From Rhodobacteraceae bacterium Alg231-30 (GTDB lineage: Bacteria > Pseudomonadota > Alphaproteobacteria > Rhodobacterales > Rhodobacteraceae), in NCBI GenBank assembly GCA_900143615.1, contig FREU01000007.1:25200-89199 (forward strand): a stretch of DNA of 64,000 nt, written 5' to 3'. This document shows, piece by piece, positions 54,276 to 64,000 of this stretch; within the stretch, counting starts at the first letter, position 1; each line of letters opens with the position of its first letter. The translations under genes were made by a program, and so were the position numbers. The notes beneath the pieces are model-generated. The model saw nothing but the letters and a program-made list of their open reading frames with translations, ran no database searches and was not told the origin of the DNA.

Positions 54276-55019
54276 ATGGCCGAGTTCATCGACACCTATC
54301 AGCTGCAACTGATCCTCACAGCCTTTGGGCTGGGCGCGCTTTCGGCCCTCATGATTTATCGCCAGCCCGCCACCTCGCGCGCATGGGCCGTCGCCGACCT
54401 TGTCTGGGTGCTGCTTGGCGGCATCGGTGCGATCACCGCCATCGTGGCCGGCATCTATCAAGAAGACAGCACACGGCTTGAGCGGCAAATCACCGTGGCC
54501 TTTACAGCCTCGCACAGCTTTGACAGCGACGCCGCCCGCTTTCGGCTGCGCCACTGCGCCCCCGCCGATGATCCCTCGATCAAAGTGCTCTGTGAAAAGG
54601 TCGAATTCCTCTCTGCCTCAACCGCCGGCAATGCCGCCCTGCCGCTGTTTCTGTCGGTCACCCAACAGGCCGCCCCCCTAGAAGGGCTGCGCTTTCTGCT
54701 CGGCGGCGGTGATCTGGCCGAAATGCGCGCCAAAGCCAATCAATTTAACCCCGACGAGCTTTTGGTGTTTGATCCGCGTGATGTGTCCACCGTCATGGCG
54801 CTTGAGTATGTGATGCTGACCCAATCCGGTATCGCTGCCGACTACCGCGTGCTGGCGCTTAACTATGATGATCTGATCACACAGGTCTTGCGCCTCAAAC
54901 AAGATTGGGACCTGCTGCAAACCGGTCGGCCGCTGCTGATCCTGCAAATCATCGCGCTCTGCCTTGTGGCCTTTGCGGCACCCTTCCGGTTAGGTAAATC
55001 ACTGGTCTCTCTGGTCTAA
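54276..55019 (+). CDS. Membrane protein of unknown function with internal soluble domain
   Basis: 247 residues. Two hydrophobic helices at the N-terminus (about 10-26 and 40-60) and one at the C-terminus (about 222-238) flank a soluble region of about 150 residues with two cysteines (RHCAPADD, VLCEKVEF). No motif points to an activity. It is more GC-rich than the genes around 30-40 kb, like its neighbours here. Confidence 0.65.
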   Translation: MAEFIDTYQLQLILTAFGLGALSALMIYRQPATSRAWAVADLVWVLLGGIGAITAIVAGIYQEDSTRLERQITVAFTASHSFDSDAARFRLRHCAPADDPSIKVLCEKVEFLSASTAGNAALPLFLSVTQQAAPLEGLRFLLGGGDLAEMRAKANQFNPDELLVFDPRDVSTVMALEYVMLTQSGIAADYRVLALNYDDLITQVLRLKQDWDLLQTGRPLLILQIIALCLVAFAAPFRLGKSLVSLV

Positions 55020-55058
55020 ACCCCTTGCTCCGCAACCTCACGCTGCTAGGCTCACCGC

Positions 55059-55730
55059 ATGCGCGTTGCCTTTCTCTTCTGCCTTATGCTCACTGCCTGC
55101 TCGCGCCCGCTTTCTGAGGGAGAAGAGGCCTTTGCTGCCGATCTTACGGGCGACACCCTCAAGCCTGCCCCCGTGCGCTTTACCCGCGACGTGCCTCTGG
55201 GGGTGGCAACCTTCGCCTACACCAAACGCCCACGGCTTTCCTGTCGAGAACGCATCCTGCCTGAACCAACTGAAGAAGTTATAACCACATCGCCCGCAGG
55301 TGTTGTTGTGTTCAACCGCGTGTACACGTCCAAAGGTTGGTCTGCGCCCGACTACCTGCCCGACTACCCGGAACAACTGCATCTGACGGCCGCGATGTTT
55401 TTCGCCCACGAAATGGTGCACATCTGGCAATGGCAACAGCGCGAGACCACAGGCTATTCTCTGCGTGGTGCTGCGCGCGAGCATAAGGTCGAAGATGACC
55501 CCTATCAGTTCGAGTTGAAATCCGAAGTTGGATTTTTGGACTACGGCTATGAGCAGCAGGCCTCGATCGTGGAAGAGTATCTGTGTTGCAGCTTACTGGA
55601 TCCGGACGCGCCACGGACTGCGCGTCTGCAATCGCTGGTGACCGAGGTGTTTCCAACTGAAAACCTGCCTCGTCCAGAAAGCGTTTTGTTGCCGTGGGAC
55701 GGCGTCAAACTACAGGGAATTTGCAGCTAA
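55059..55730 (+). CDS. Lipoprotein with zinc-metalloprotease motif
   Basis: 223 residues. The lipobox LTAC places the lipidated Cys at residue 14. HEMVH at 117-121 is an HExxH zinc motif, and Glu165 in DYGYEQQA is a plausible third ligand. The surrounding FFAHEMVHIWQWQ is typical of such helices. It may be a small envelope peptidase, or an inactive relative. Neighbours 53790-55019 are also envelope proteins of unknown role. Confidence 0.78.
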   Translation: MRVAFLFCLMLTACSRPLSEGEEAFAADLTGDTLKPAPVRFTRDVPLGVATFAYTKRPRLSCRERILPEPTEEVITTSPAGVVVFNRVYTSKGWSAPDYLPDYPEQLHLTAAMFFAHEMVHIWQWQQRETTGYSLRGAAREHKVEDDPYQFELKSEVGFLDYGYEQQASIVEEYLCCSLLDPDAPRTARLQSLVTEVFPTENLPRPESVLLPWDGVKLQGICS

Positions 55731-55737
55731 AATCGCA

Positions 55738-55773
55738 CCGTCGCGATACCGCCGTAATACCGACGCAATACAG
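55738..55773. repeat. 11-bp unit repeated three times, copy B
   Basis: CCGTCGCGATA, CCGCCGTAATA, CCGACGCAATA, then CAG. Same architecture as copy A at 18651-18686: three units, the third starting CCGACG, and a closing CAG. It lies just after the lipoprotein gene and before the convergent lpdA end. Confidence 0.85.
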
Positions 55774-55846
55774 ACAGTGATTTTCGGGGATTTTCGGTCA
55801 GCAAAACGGGTCTGCGCCGCCCACAAAAGGGCAGCGCAGTTATGGT

Positions 55847-57586
55847 TTATTTCCGCTTTTTGGGCGGCATCAGATCGGTGATCGTGCCTTCAAACATCTC
55901 GGCAGCAAAGTTCACGGTTTCTGACAATGTGGGATGTGGATGGATGGTATGTCCAAGGTCCACAGCATCCGCGCCCATCTCGATGGCCAGCGCCACTTCG
56001 GCAATCAAATCACCTGCGTTTGGCCCAACAATACCTGCCCCAATCACGCGATCGGTCTCGTGATCAAATATGACTTTGGTGATGCCTTCCGAGCGCCCCA
56101 GAGACAGCGAACGCCCCGAAGCAGCCCACGGAAAGACGCCTTTGCCAACCTTGACACCATCCGCCTTGGCCTGCGTTTCTGTGACGCCCACCCAAGCAAC
56201 CTCGGGATCAGTATAGGCCACCGACGGGATCACCCGCGCATCAAAGAAGCGCTTGTGCCCCGCGCAAACCTCAGCCGCCACCTTGCCTTCATGCACAGCC
56301 TTATGCGCCAGCATCGGTTGCCCCACGACATCGCCAATGGCGAAAATGTGTGGCACGCCAGTACGTTGCTGGCTGTCCACCGCGATAAATCCGCGCTCAT
56401 CAACCGCCACACCGGCAGCCGCAGCATTGATTTTCGCGCCATTTGGACGCCGGCCAACAGCCACCAGTACTTTGTCAAAGGTATCGGTTTTCTCGCCGTC
56501 CGGCCCTTCCATTGTCACCTTGAGACCCTTCTTTTGGGCTTCAACAGCGGTGACTTTGGTTTTGGTCAGGATCGCCTCATAGCGACCTTCGATGCGTTTG
56601 TGCAGCGGTTTAACGATGTCTTTGTCCGCACCCGGAATGAGCTGATCCATGAACTCAACGATGGTGACATTGGAGCCAAGCGCATCATAAACGGTCGCCA
56701 TTTCCAGACCAATGATACCGCCGCCCAAAACCAGCAGACGTTTTGGAATATCTTCCAGTTCCAACGCACCGGTACTGTCGATTACACGCGGATCATCATG
56801 CGGGATAAACGGAAGCGTGACCGGTTCAGACCCCGCAGCGATGATGCATTGATCAAAGCTGACAGTGGATTTTGCGCCATCGTTGTCAACTTCGATCATG
56901 TTTGGACCAGTAAAGGTACCAAAGCCATTCACAACCTGAACCTTGCGCCCTTTGGCCAATCCGCCCAGTCCGCCAGTCAGTTGATTAACAACACTTTCTT
57001 TCCAACTGCGCAGCCCGTCGAAATCGATCTTGGGCTTGGCAAACGTGATGCCATGCTCGCCCATCTCTTCGGCTTCCGTGATCACTTTTGCCGCATGCAG
57101 CAATGCTTTGGACGGAATACATCCAACGTTCAGACAGACACCGCCAAGCGCGCTATCCTTTTCAATCAGCACCACCTTCTTGCCCAAATCTGCCGCACGG
57201 AAGGCGGCTGTGTAGCCACCTGGACCCGAGCCCAACACCACGACCTCGGCATGAACGTCACCCGCACCAGTTGCTGCGCCGGTCGCAGCCACAGCCTGAG
57301 GTGCCGTTGAAGCAGCGGGGACTGCAACCTCAGCTGGCGCAGATTTTGCACCGGCAGCGTCCAGAACCAAGATGAGCGATCCTTCAGAAACAGCATCACC
57401 TTCGGATACTTTGATCTCTTTGACCACGCCATCCGCAGGTGATGGAACTTCCATCGTGGCTTTGTCGCTCTCAACTTCGATCAACGGGTCTTCGGCAGAC
57501 ACAGTGTCGCCTACCGCAACCAAAACCGTCACAACCGGAACGTCGGAAAAATCACCAATATCAGGTACTTTTACATCCATCTTCAC
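55847..57586 (-). CDS. lpdA: Dihydrolipoyl dehydrogenase with N-terminal lipoyl domain (E3 of pyruvate dehydrogenase)
   Basis: 579 residues, about 110 longer than a plain E3 because a lipoyl domain (1-78, lipoyl Lys42 in ESDKATMEV) and an Ala/Pro-rich linker (79-110) come first. Then follow the FAD site VVVLGSGPGGYTAAF, the redox pair Cys151/Cys156 in GGVCLNVGCIPSKA, the NAD site VLGGGIIGLEMA, and the C-terminal HTIHPHPTLSE with the catalytic His. It reoxidises lipoamide with NAD+. It is the last gene of the aceE-aceF-lpdA operon. Confidence 0.97.
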   Translation of the reverse strand: MKMDVKVPDIGDFSDVPVVTVLVAVGDTVSAEDPLIEVESDKATMEVPSPADGVVKEIKVSEGDAVSEGSLILVLDAAGAKSAPAEVAVPAASTAPQAVAATGAATGAGDVHAEVVVLGSGPGGYTAAFRAADLGKKVVLIEKDSALGGVCLNVGCIPSKALLHAAKVITEAEEMGEHGITFAKPKIDFDGLRSWKESVVNQLTGGLGGLAKGRKVQVVNGFGTFTGPNMIEVDNDGAKSTVSFDQCIIAAGSEPVTLPFIPHDDPRVIDSTGALELEDIPKRLLVLGGGIIGLEMATVYDALGSNVTIVEFMDQLIPGADKDIVKPLHKRIEGRYEAILTKTKVTAVEAQKKGLKVTMEGPDGEKTDTFDKVLVAVGRRPNGAKINAAAAGVAVDERGFIAVDSQQRTGVPHIFAIGDVVGQPMLAHKAVHEGKVAAEVCAGHKRFFDARVIPSVAYTDPEVAWVGVTETQAKADGVKVGKGVFPWAASGRSLSLGRSEGITKVIFDHETDRVIGAGIVGPNAGDLIAEVALAIEMGADAVDLGHTIHPHPTLSETVNFAAEMFEGTITDLMPPKKRK

Positions 57587-57594
57587 GCCCTCCC

Positions 57595-58857
57595 TTAAAG
57601 CATCAGACGACGTACATCGCCCATCAGGTGTTTCAGGGTCGCACAGAAACGAGCCGCCAGAGCACCGTCAATTGCACGGTGATCATAGCTCAACGACAGC
57701 GGTTGCATCAGGCGTGGAACAAATTCCTCTCCGTTCCAAACCGGAGCCATCTTGCTGCGAGTGAGGCCCAGAATGGCCACTTCCGGAGCGTTTACAATCG
57801 GGGTAAAGCTGGTGCCGCCAATTCCGCCAAGGCTGGAAATTGTAAAGGTCGCGCCAGACATATCGTCGCCTTTCAGCTTACCGTCGCGCGCTTTTGCTGA
57901 CAATTCCATAAGGTCTTTGGAAATTTCAACGATTCCCTTTCGATCGGCATCCTTGATCACAGGAACCATCAATCCATTGGGCGTATCTGCTGCAAAACCA
58001 ATGTTGTAGAAGTCTTTCTTAATCAGCTTATCGCCATCTGGATGGATCGAGCTGTTAACTTCCCAATGCTGTTTCAGCGCGCTCACCGAAGCTTTGACAA
58101 CAAAACTCAGCAAGGTAACGCGATAGCCTTCCTGTTTGGCAACGCCATCGAGCTCGCGGCGATAACCGTCCAAATCAGTGATGTCGGCTTCTTCGTTATG
58201 CGTCACATGTGGAATGTTCAGCCAGCTGCGGTGCAATGCCGGCCCGCTGATCTTTTTAATGCGTGGCATCTCAACATCTTCGACAGGGCCAAATTTGCTG
58301 AAATCAACTGCAGGAATAGGCGGAATACCCATACCGCCGGATACCGCACCAGCACTGGCAGGCGCCGCTTTGGTTGCGGCTTTCAGATGCGCTGTGATGT
58401 CTTCGCGCAGAATGCGTCCTTTGCGGCCAGAGCCATTCACGGTCGCCAAATCAACTTCCAGCTGACGCGCAAACGCGCGTACAGAAGGCGATGCATGCGC
58501 CTTGCCAAAGCCTGCATCCGTCACAGCGGTTGGTGCCGGAGCCGCCTGCGCGACAGGTGCAGTTGCAGCCGAGGCCTCTGGGGCGGCCGCGGGCGTGGGG
58601 GCCTCGATGGCCCCTTCGGCCGCATCTGCCTCAAGCAGCAAGATCAGCGATCCCTCAGAAACCGCATCACCTTCGGCGACTTTGATTTCAACCACCTTGC
58701 CCGCTGCAGGGCTTGGCACTTCCATCGTGGCCTTATCGCTTTCCACTTCAATCAGCGGGTCTTCCGCGGCGACCACATCGCCAACCGAGACGAGCACGGT
58801 GACCACTGGTACATCCGAAAAATCGCCGATGTCGGGAACGTTCACTTCAATTGTCAT
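57595..58857 (-). CDS. aceF: Dihydrolipoamide acetyltransferase (E2)
   Basis: 420 residues. The order is one lipoyl domain (1-77, Lys42 in ESDKATMEV), an Ala/Pro linker, the E1/E3-binding domain (about 122-158, HASPSVRAFARQLEVDL), and the catalytic domain (from about 190) with SYDHRAIDGALAARF. It passes acetyl groups from E1 to CoA. E. coli E2 has three lipoyl domains; this one has a single copy. It is spaced 8 bases from lpdA. Confidence 0.96.
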   Translation of the reverse strand: MTIEVNVPDIGDFSDVPVVTVLVSVGDVVAAEDPLIEVESDKATMEVPSPAAGKVVEIKVAEGDAVSEGSLILLLEADAAEGAIEAPTPAAAPEASAATAPVAQAAPAPTAVTDAGFGKAHASPSVRAFARQLEVDLATVNGSGRKGRILREDITAHLKAATKAAPASAGAVSGGMGIPPIPAVDFSKFGPVEDVEMPRIKKISGPALHRSWLNIPHVTHNEEADITDLDGYRRELDGVAKQEGYRVTLLSFVVKASVSALKQHWEVNSSIHPDGDKLIKKDFYNIGFAADTPNGLMVPVIKDADRKGIVEISKDLMELSAKARDGKLKGDDMSGATFTISSLGGIGGTSFTPIVNAPEVAILGLTRSKMAPVWNGEEFVPRLMQPLSLSYDHRAIDGALAARFCATLKHLMGDVRRLML

Positions 58858-58881
58858 ATCAATGTCCTCCTGAATTCCCGA

Positions 58882-61536
<2,655 letters not shown>

Positions 61537-61577
61537 CAGGCATCTCCTCCACTGGTCGTCACAACATGTCAGGACTT

Positions 61578-61597
61578 ATAGTTTAACATTAAACTAT
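61578..61597. promoter_or_regulatory. 20-bp palindrome in the aceE promoter region
   Basis: ATAGTTTAACATTAAACTAT, with 9-bp perfect arms around a CA centre, 42 bases before the aceE start. It is AT-rich and probably overlaps the promoter, so it is a good candidate operator. Its regulator is not known from the window. Confidence 0.65.
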
Positions 61598-61734
61598 CTT
61601 GCTAGTCTTGTGAATGCATGGCTCCTATGCATCTCAGGAAACCCTATTTCAACAACTATTTCCAGCAATACACCGCTTATTTTTAGGGTCCTTGCGCACT
61701 CCCACGCCGATACGCGTCGCTAAACAGTTTTGGA

Positions 61735-61768
61735 GAAAGAAAAAAACCGGGCGTTTTTAGCGCCCGGT
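61735..61768 (-). terminator. Terminator of the NCS2 permease gene
   Basis: On the minus strand ACCGGGCG (61768-61761) pairs with CGCCCGGT (61753-61746) and is followed by TTTTTTCTTTC. The stem also has an A run on the other side. Confidence 0.88.
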
Positions 61769-61794
61769 CAAAAAACTTGTATTTAGATTAGGTG

Positions 61795-63198
61795 TTACTC
61801 GGCAGTTCCATGTCCTGCCATACCGCCGGATACTTCCTCGGTTGCCTCATCCGCGAGTTCCGTTGGCAGGATCAAGTTCAACACAATCGCAATCAAAGCA
61901 GCAGGAAGGATACCAGAAGTCGCAAGAACCTTCAGCGTACCCGGCAGATGTTGAAGTGCGCCAGGCTCAAGTTGCAGCCCCAGTCCCAACGAAAGGGCGA
62001 TGGCAAAGATTACCATGTTGCGACGGTTCCATATAACATCCGACAACATGGACACGCCTGCGGCGACTACCATGCCGAACATAACAATCACACCGCCTCC
62101 AAGAACTTCGATAGGCACTGTTGAAATGAGCGCTCCAATTTTGGGGACCAGTCCGCCAGCGATCAGGAAAATCGCACCAATAGTCACAACATGGCGGCTC
62201 ATCACACCTGTCATCGCAATCAGGCCTACGTTTTGGCTAAACGATGTATTGGGCAATGCACCAAACAATCCTGAGACAGCTGAGCCAATACCGTCTGCAA
62301 AGGTTGCACCCTGAATTTCCTTGTCTGTCGCTTCCCGACCAGCCCCACCTTTGGTGATGCCCGAAACATCGCCGACGGTCTCAACGGCCGAGACAAATCC
62401 CATCAAGCAGAAGCCGATGATCGCAGCGACTGAGAACTCGAGACCGAAATGAAGCGGATTCGGCAACGCAAAACTCGCAGCGCGACCGATGCCAGCAAAA
62501 CTAACCATCCCCATGAAGTAGGCAACGACATAACCGACGACCAACCCCAACAACACGGCAGAAACCGAAAGCATGCCGCGGGCAAAGAACTTCAACCCAA
62601 GCGTCACAACAATGACCACACAAGCCACGAACCAGTTTTGCGCCGAGCCATACTCTGGCGTGCCGATCGCGGGCACGCCCCCTGCCGCATATTGGATCCC
62701 GACCTTAACCAGTGCGAGACCAATCATTGTCACGACAAGACCAGTGACAAGTGGCGGCAATGCAAATCGAATGCGGCCGATAAAGAAACCAAGGCAAGCG
62801 TGGAACAAACCACCAACCAAAACGCCGCCCATCAAAACAGCGACGGCATCAACGCCTTTCCCAGCGACAAGAGGGATCATGATCGGAATAAAGGCGAACG
62901 AAGTCCCCTGCACAATTGGCAGCCGCGCACCGACTGGGCCAAATCCGATGGTCTGCATCAGCGTGGCGAGGCCAGCAAAGAACATCGACATCTGGATCAT
63001 ATAGATCATTTGCGGGAAATCCGGGGAATTGGAGCCAAATCCAAATCCTGCCGCGCCACAGATAATGATCGCGGGGGTAACGTTAGATACGAACATTGCC
63101 AGCACATGCTGGATGCCCAATGGGATCGCCTTGGCAAGCGGCGGTGTGTAATTCGGGTCTTTCAGCTGTTCAGCCGTCCCGATTGAAGTCTCAGCCAT
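61795..63198 (-). CDS. NCS2-family purine (xanthine/urate) permease
   Basis: 467 residues with twelve or more hydrophobic segments. The NAT signature is SQNVGLIAMTGVMSR (Q-N-x-G-x4-T-G), and GVLVGGLFHACLGFFIGRIR and FVSAVETVGDVSGITKGG are other conserved parts. Uracil permeases share the family, but the uraD-allA genes directly upstream point to urate, xanthine or allantoin-related uptake. It is coded 86 bases after allA on the same strand. Confidence 0.9.
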   Translation of the reverse strand: MAETSIGTAEQLKDPNYTPPLAKAIPLGIQHVLAMFVSNVTPAIIICGAAGFGFGSNSPDFPQMIYMIQMSMFFAGLATLMQTIGFGPVGARLPIVQGTSFAFIPIMIPLVAGKGVDAVAVLMGGVLVGGLFHACLGFFIGRIRFALPPLVTGLVVTMIGLALVKVGIQYAAGGVPAIGTPEYGSAQNWFVACVVIVVTLGLKFFARGMLSVSAVLLGLVVGYVVAYFMGMVSFAGIGRAASFALPNPLHFGLEFSVAAIIGFCLMGFVSAVETVGDVSGITKGGAGREATDKEIQGATFADGIGSAVSGLFGALPNTSFSQNVGLIAMTGVMSRHVVTIGAIFLIAGGLVPKIGALISTVPIEVLGGGVIVMFGMVVAAGVSMLSDVIWNRRNMVIFAIALSLGLGLQLEPGALQHLPGTLKVLATSGILPAALIAIVLNLILPTELADEATEEVSGGMAGHGTAE

Positions 63199-63258
63199 GT
63201 CTTCACTCTCCTGTCAGGGTTTTGTTGTGCCGCTTCTTTTTTGAGCGGCTACAATGGG

Positions 63259-63278
63259 GCAAGGCCGCATGGCCTTGC
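63259..63278. repeat. Hairpin between allA and the permease
   Basis: GCAAGGCC, loop GCAT, GGCCTTGC: a perfect 8-bp stem. On the minus strand there is no T run, so it probably tunes expression between the genes. A second stem, GCCGCT/AGCGGC, lies just beyond it at about 63230-63250. Confidence 0.55.
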
Positions 63279-63284
63279 TTGCTT

Positions 63285-63770
63285 TTATGGTTCAACAATC
63301 CGGTAAGGCGTGTCGAACCAGAATTCTTCAAGGTTTGGGCCCTCTCCAATGCGATCAACCACCGCAAACAATCCAGGCGCGTGCAATGGTGTCAAAACGC
63401 CGTGCCAAGTATTGCGATGGTAATTGATGCCCTGCCCCGCTTGCGTCAGAAAGGCCTGTGGCAGCCCCGGCTTGCCCTGCTCGTCAGGCGCAACAATCAC
63501 CAGAAACGGGTGTTGCGTCATTGGCAGAAATGTTTGTGATCCGGAAGGATGGCGCTCGACCATTTCCAACACGTAGGGCAGCTTGCGCGGTTGCGCGTCA
63601 AAAACAGACACGCCGGCTTGGCCGGAAATAAACTCCAATTGCGCAAGATCATGGTGTCGACCACATAGCCCCTGATTGATGAACTTATCGGGCGCGCCAT
63701 CTGCTTCAATAACGTCGCCAAACAGGGCAAATTTTTTGGCGGTCAGTGGAGCAATTTTAAGGTCGATCAT
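63285..63770 (-). CDS. allA: Ureidoglycolate lyase
   Basis: 161 residues. PLTAKKFALFGDVIEADGAPD at the start and YHRNTWHGVLTPL in the cupin core are family hallmarks; PMTQHPFLVIVAP also fits. It splits ureidoglycolate to glyoxylate and urea, the last step of urate use. Its start overlaps the uraD stop (ATGA, 63767-63770). Confidence 0.94.
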   Translation of the reverse strand: MIDLKIAPLTAKKFALFGDVIEADGAPDKFINQGLCGRHHDLAQLEFISGQAGVSVFDAQPRKLPYVLEMVERHPSGSQTFLPMTQHPFLVIVAPDEQGKPGLPQAFLTQAGQGINYHRNTWHGVLTPLHAPGLFAVVDRIGEGPNLEEFWFDTPYRIVEP

Positions 63771-64000
63771 GGCAATAAATCCGCAAGACGGAAGGCTGCA
63801 ATGCGTTCGACCTGTTTACAGGCCTCGTCAAACTCAACACCCGTATCTTGCCCCTTACGACGCTCAAATGCAGCCATAATTGACGATTTGTCGTGATCAC
63901 GAACAGCAATAATAAAAGGAAATCCGTGCTTTGCCACATAGTCTGAATTGAGCTGTGTGAAAGCCGAACGCTCCTCATCCGTCAACAGATCAAGACCCGC
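63767..64000 (-). CDS. uraD: OHCU decarboxylase, C-terminal part (5' end outside window)
   Basis: The last 78 codons are present; the frame is open to base 64000. DYVAKHGFPFIIAVRDHDKSSIM is the conserved core of 2-oxo-4-hydroxy-4-carboxy-5-ureidoimidazoline decarboxylase, and VERIAAFRLADLL its C-end. The enzyme yields S-allantoin in urate degradation. The His of the active site lies in the missing part. Confidence 0.93.
   Translation of the reverse strand, partial: AGLDLLTDEERSAFTQLNSDYVAKHGFPFIIAVRDHDKSSIMAAFERRKGQDTGVEFDEACKQVERIAAFRLADLLP

Noticed and set aside
55934-57310. 458-codon open frame antisense to lpdA
   Set aside because: It mirrors a clear, full-length E3 gene; the translation is His/Arg/Thr-rich without any motif, as expected of an antisense frame in GC-rich coding DNA.

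Overview
The window looks like a chromosomal segment from an alphaproteobacterium of the order Rhodobacterales (Roseobacter group). The basis is gene content: a phaZ / phaC-phaP-phaR polyhydroxyalkanoate locus with CTGC-N3-GCAG PhaR boxes, DUF2842, DUF6524 and DUF1194 proteins, and an E. coli-type aceE-aceF-lpd operon with a lipoyl domain fused to E3. This is inference from family knowledge; there is no rRNA or marker search behind it. Most of the window is densely packed core metabolism. I see no tRNA, rRNA, CRISPR array, transposase or phage gene.

Layout. 1-6.5 kb: 3' part of acs, a DMT exporter overlapping tail-to-tail with thiamine pyrophosphokinase, a very acidic 763-residue protein, DUF2842 and purA. 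6.6-15 kb: DUF6524, a secreted sulfatase, a cobalt-type nitrile hydratase operon (alpha, beta, accessory), secG, pyrG, a secreted unknown, then DUF1330, two TerB-like proteins and a PhnD-like protein. 15-25 kb: a polar amino-acid ABC transporter, then a glutamylated-amine (Puu/Spu-like) catabolic locus with two glutamine-synthetase-like ligases, a class I amidotransferase and an FAD oxidase, three of them preceded by TTTGATCAAA-type palindromes, then a DegT aminotransferase. 25-29.5 kb: the PHA storage locus. 29.5-32.5 kb: three alpha/beta hydrolases and a VOC protein on the minus strand. 32.6-34.6 kb: thrS.

34.8-37.8 kb is the most interesting part. Two tandem 100-residue DUF2282 peptides with cysteines at identical positions (33, 44, 52, 73) are followed by a DUF692/MNIO iron oxidase, a DUF2063 partner and a DoxX membrane protein. 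This matches the architecture of the recently recognised bufferin RiPP metallophore systems, in which the MNIO modifies precursor cysteines and the product helps against copper stress. Here two precursors share one maturation enzyme and are separated by a hairpin.

38-50 kb: an ArsC/Spx-like protein, a cold-shock protein with a structured leader, folA/thyA, glyoxalase I, DUF1194, a MarR-type regulator, sdhE, an XRE regulator, an aspartate aminotransferase, a MATE exporter, ppk2, DUF2218, and an AraC regulator divergent from a glycine-zipper protein. 51-55.8 kb: parE, a hairpin- and repeat-rich intergenic island, then three poorly known envelope proteins including a lipoprotein with an HEMVH zinc motif. 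55.8-64 kb: the pyruvate dehydrogenase operon with a 20-bp palindrome in its leader, then a purine/urate catabolic group (uraD, allA, NCS2 permease) cut by the window end.

Non-coding signals of note are an 11-bp unit repeated three times and found at two distant intergenic sites, the palindromes of the amine locus, the PhaR boxes, and several strong hairpins.
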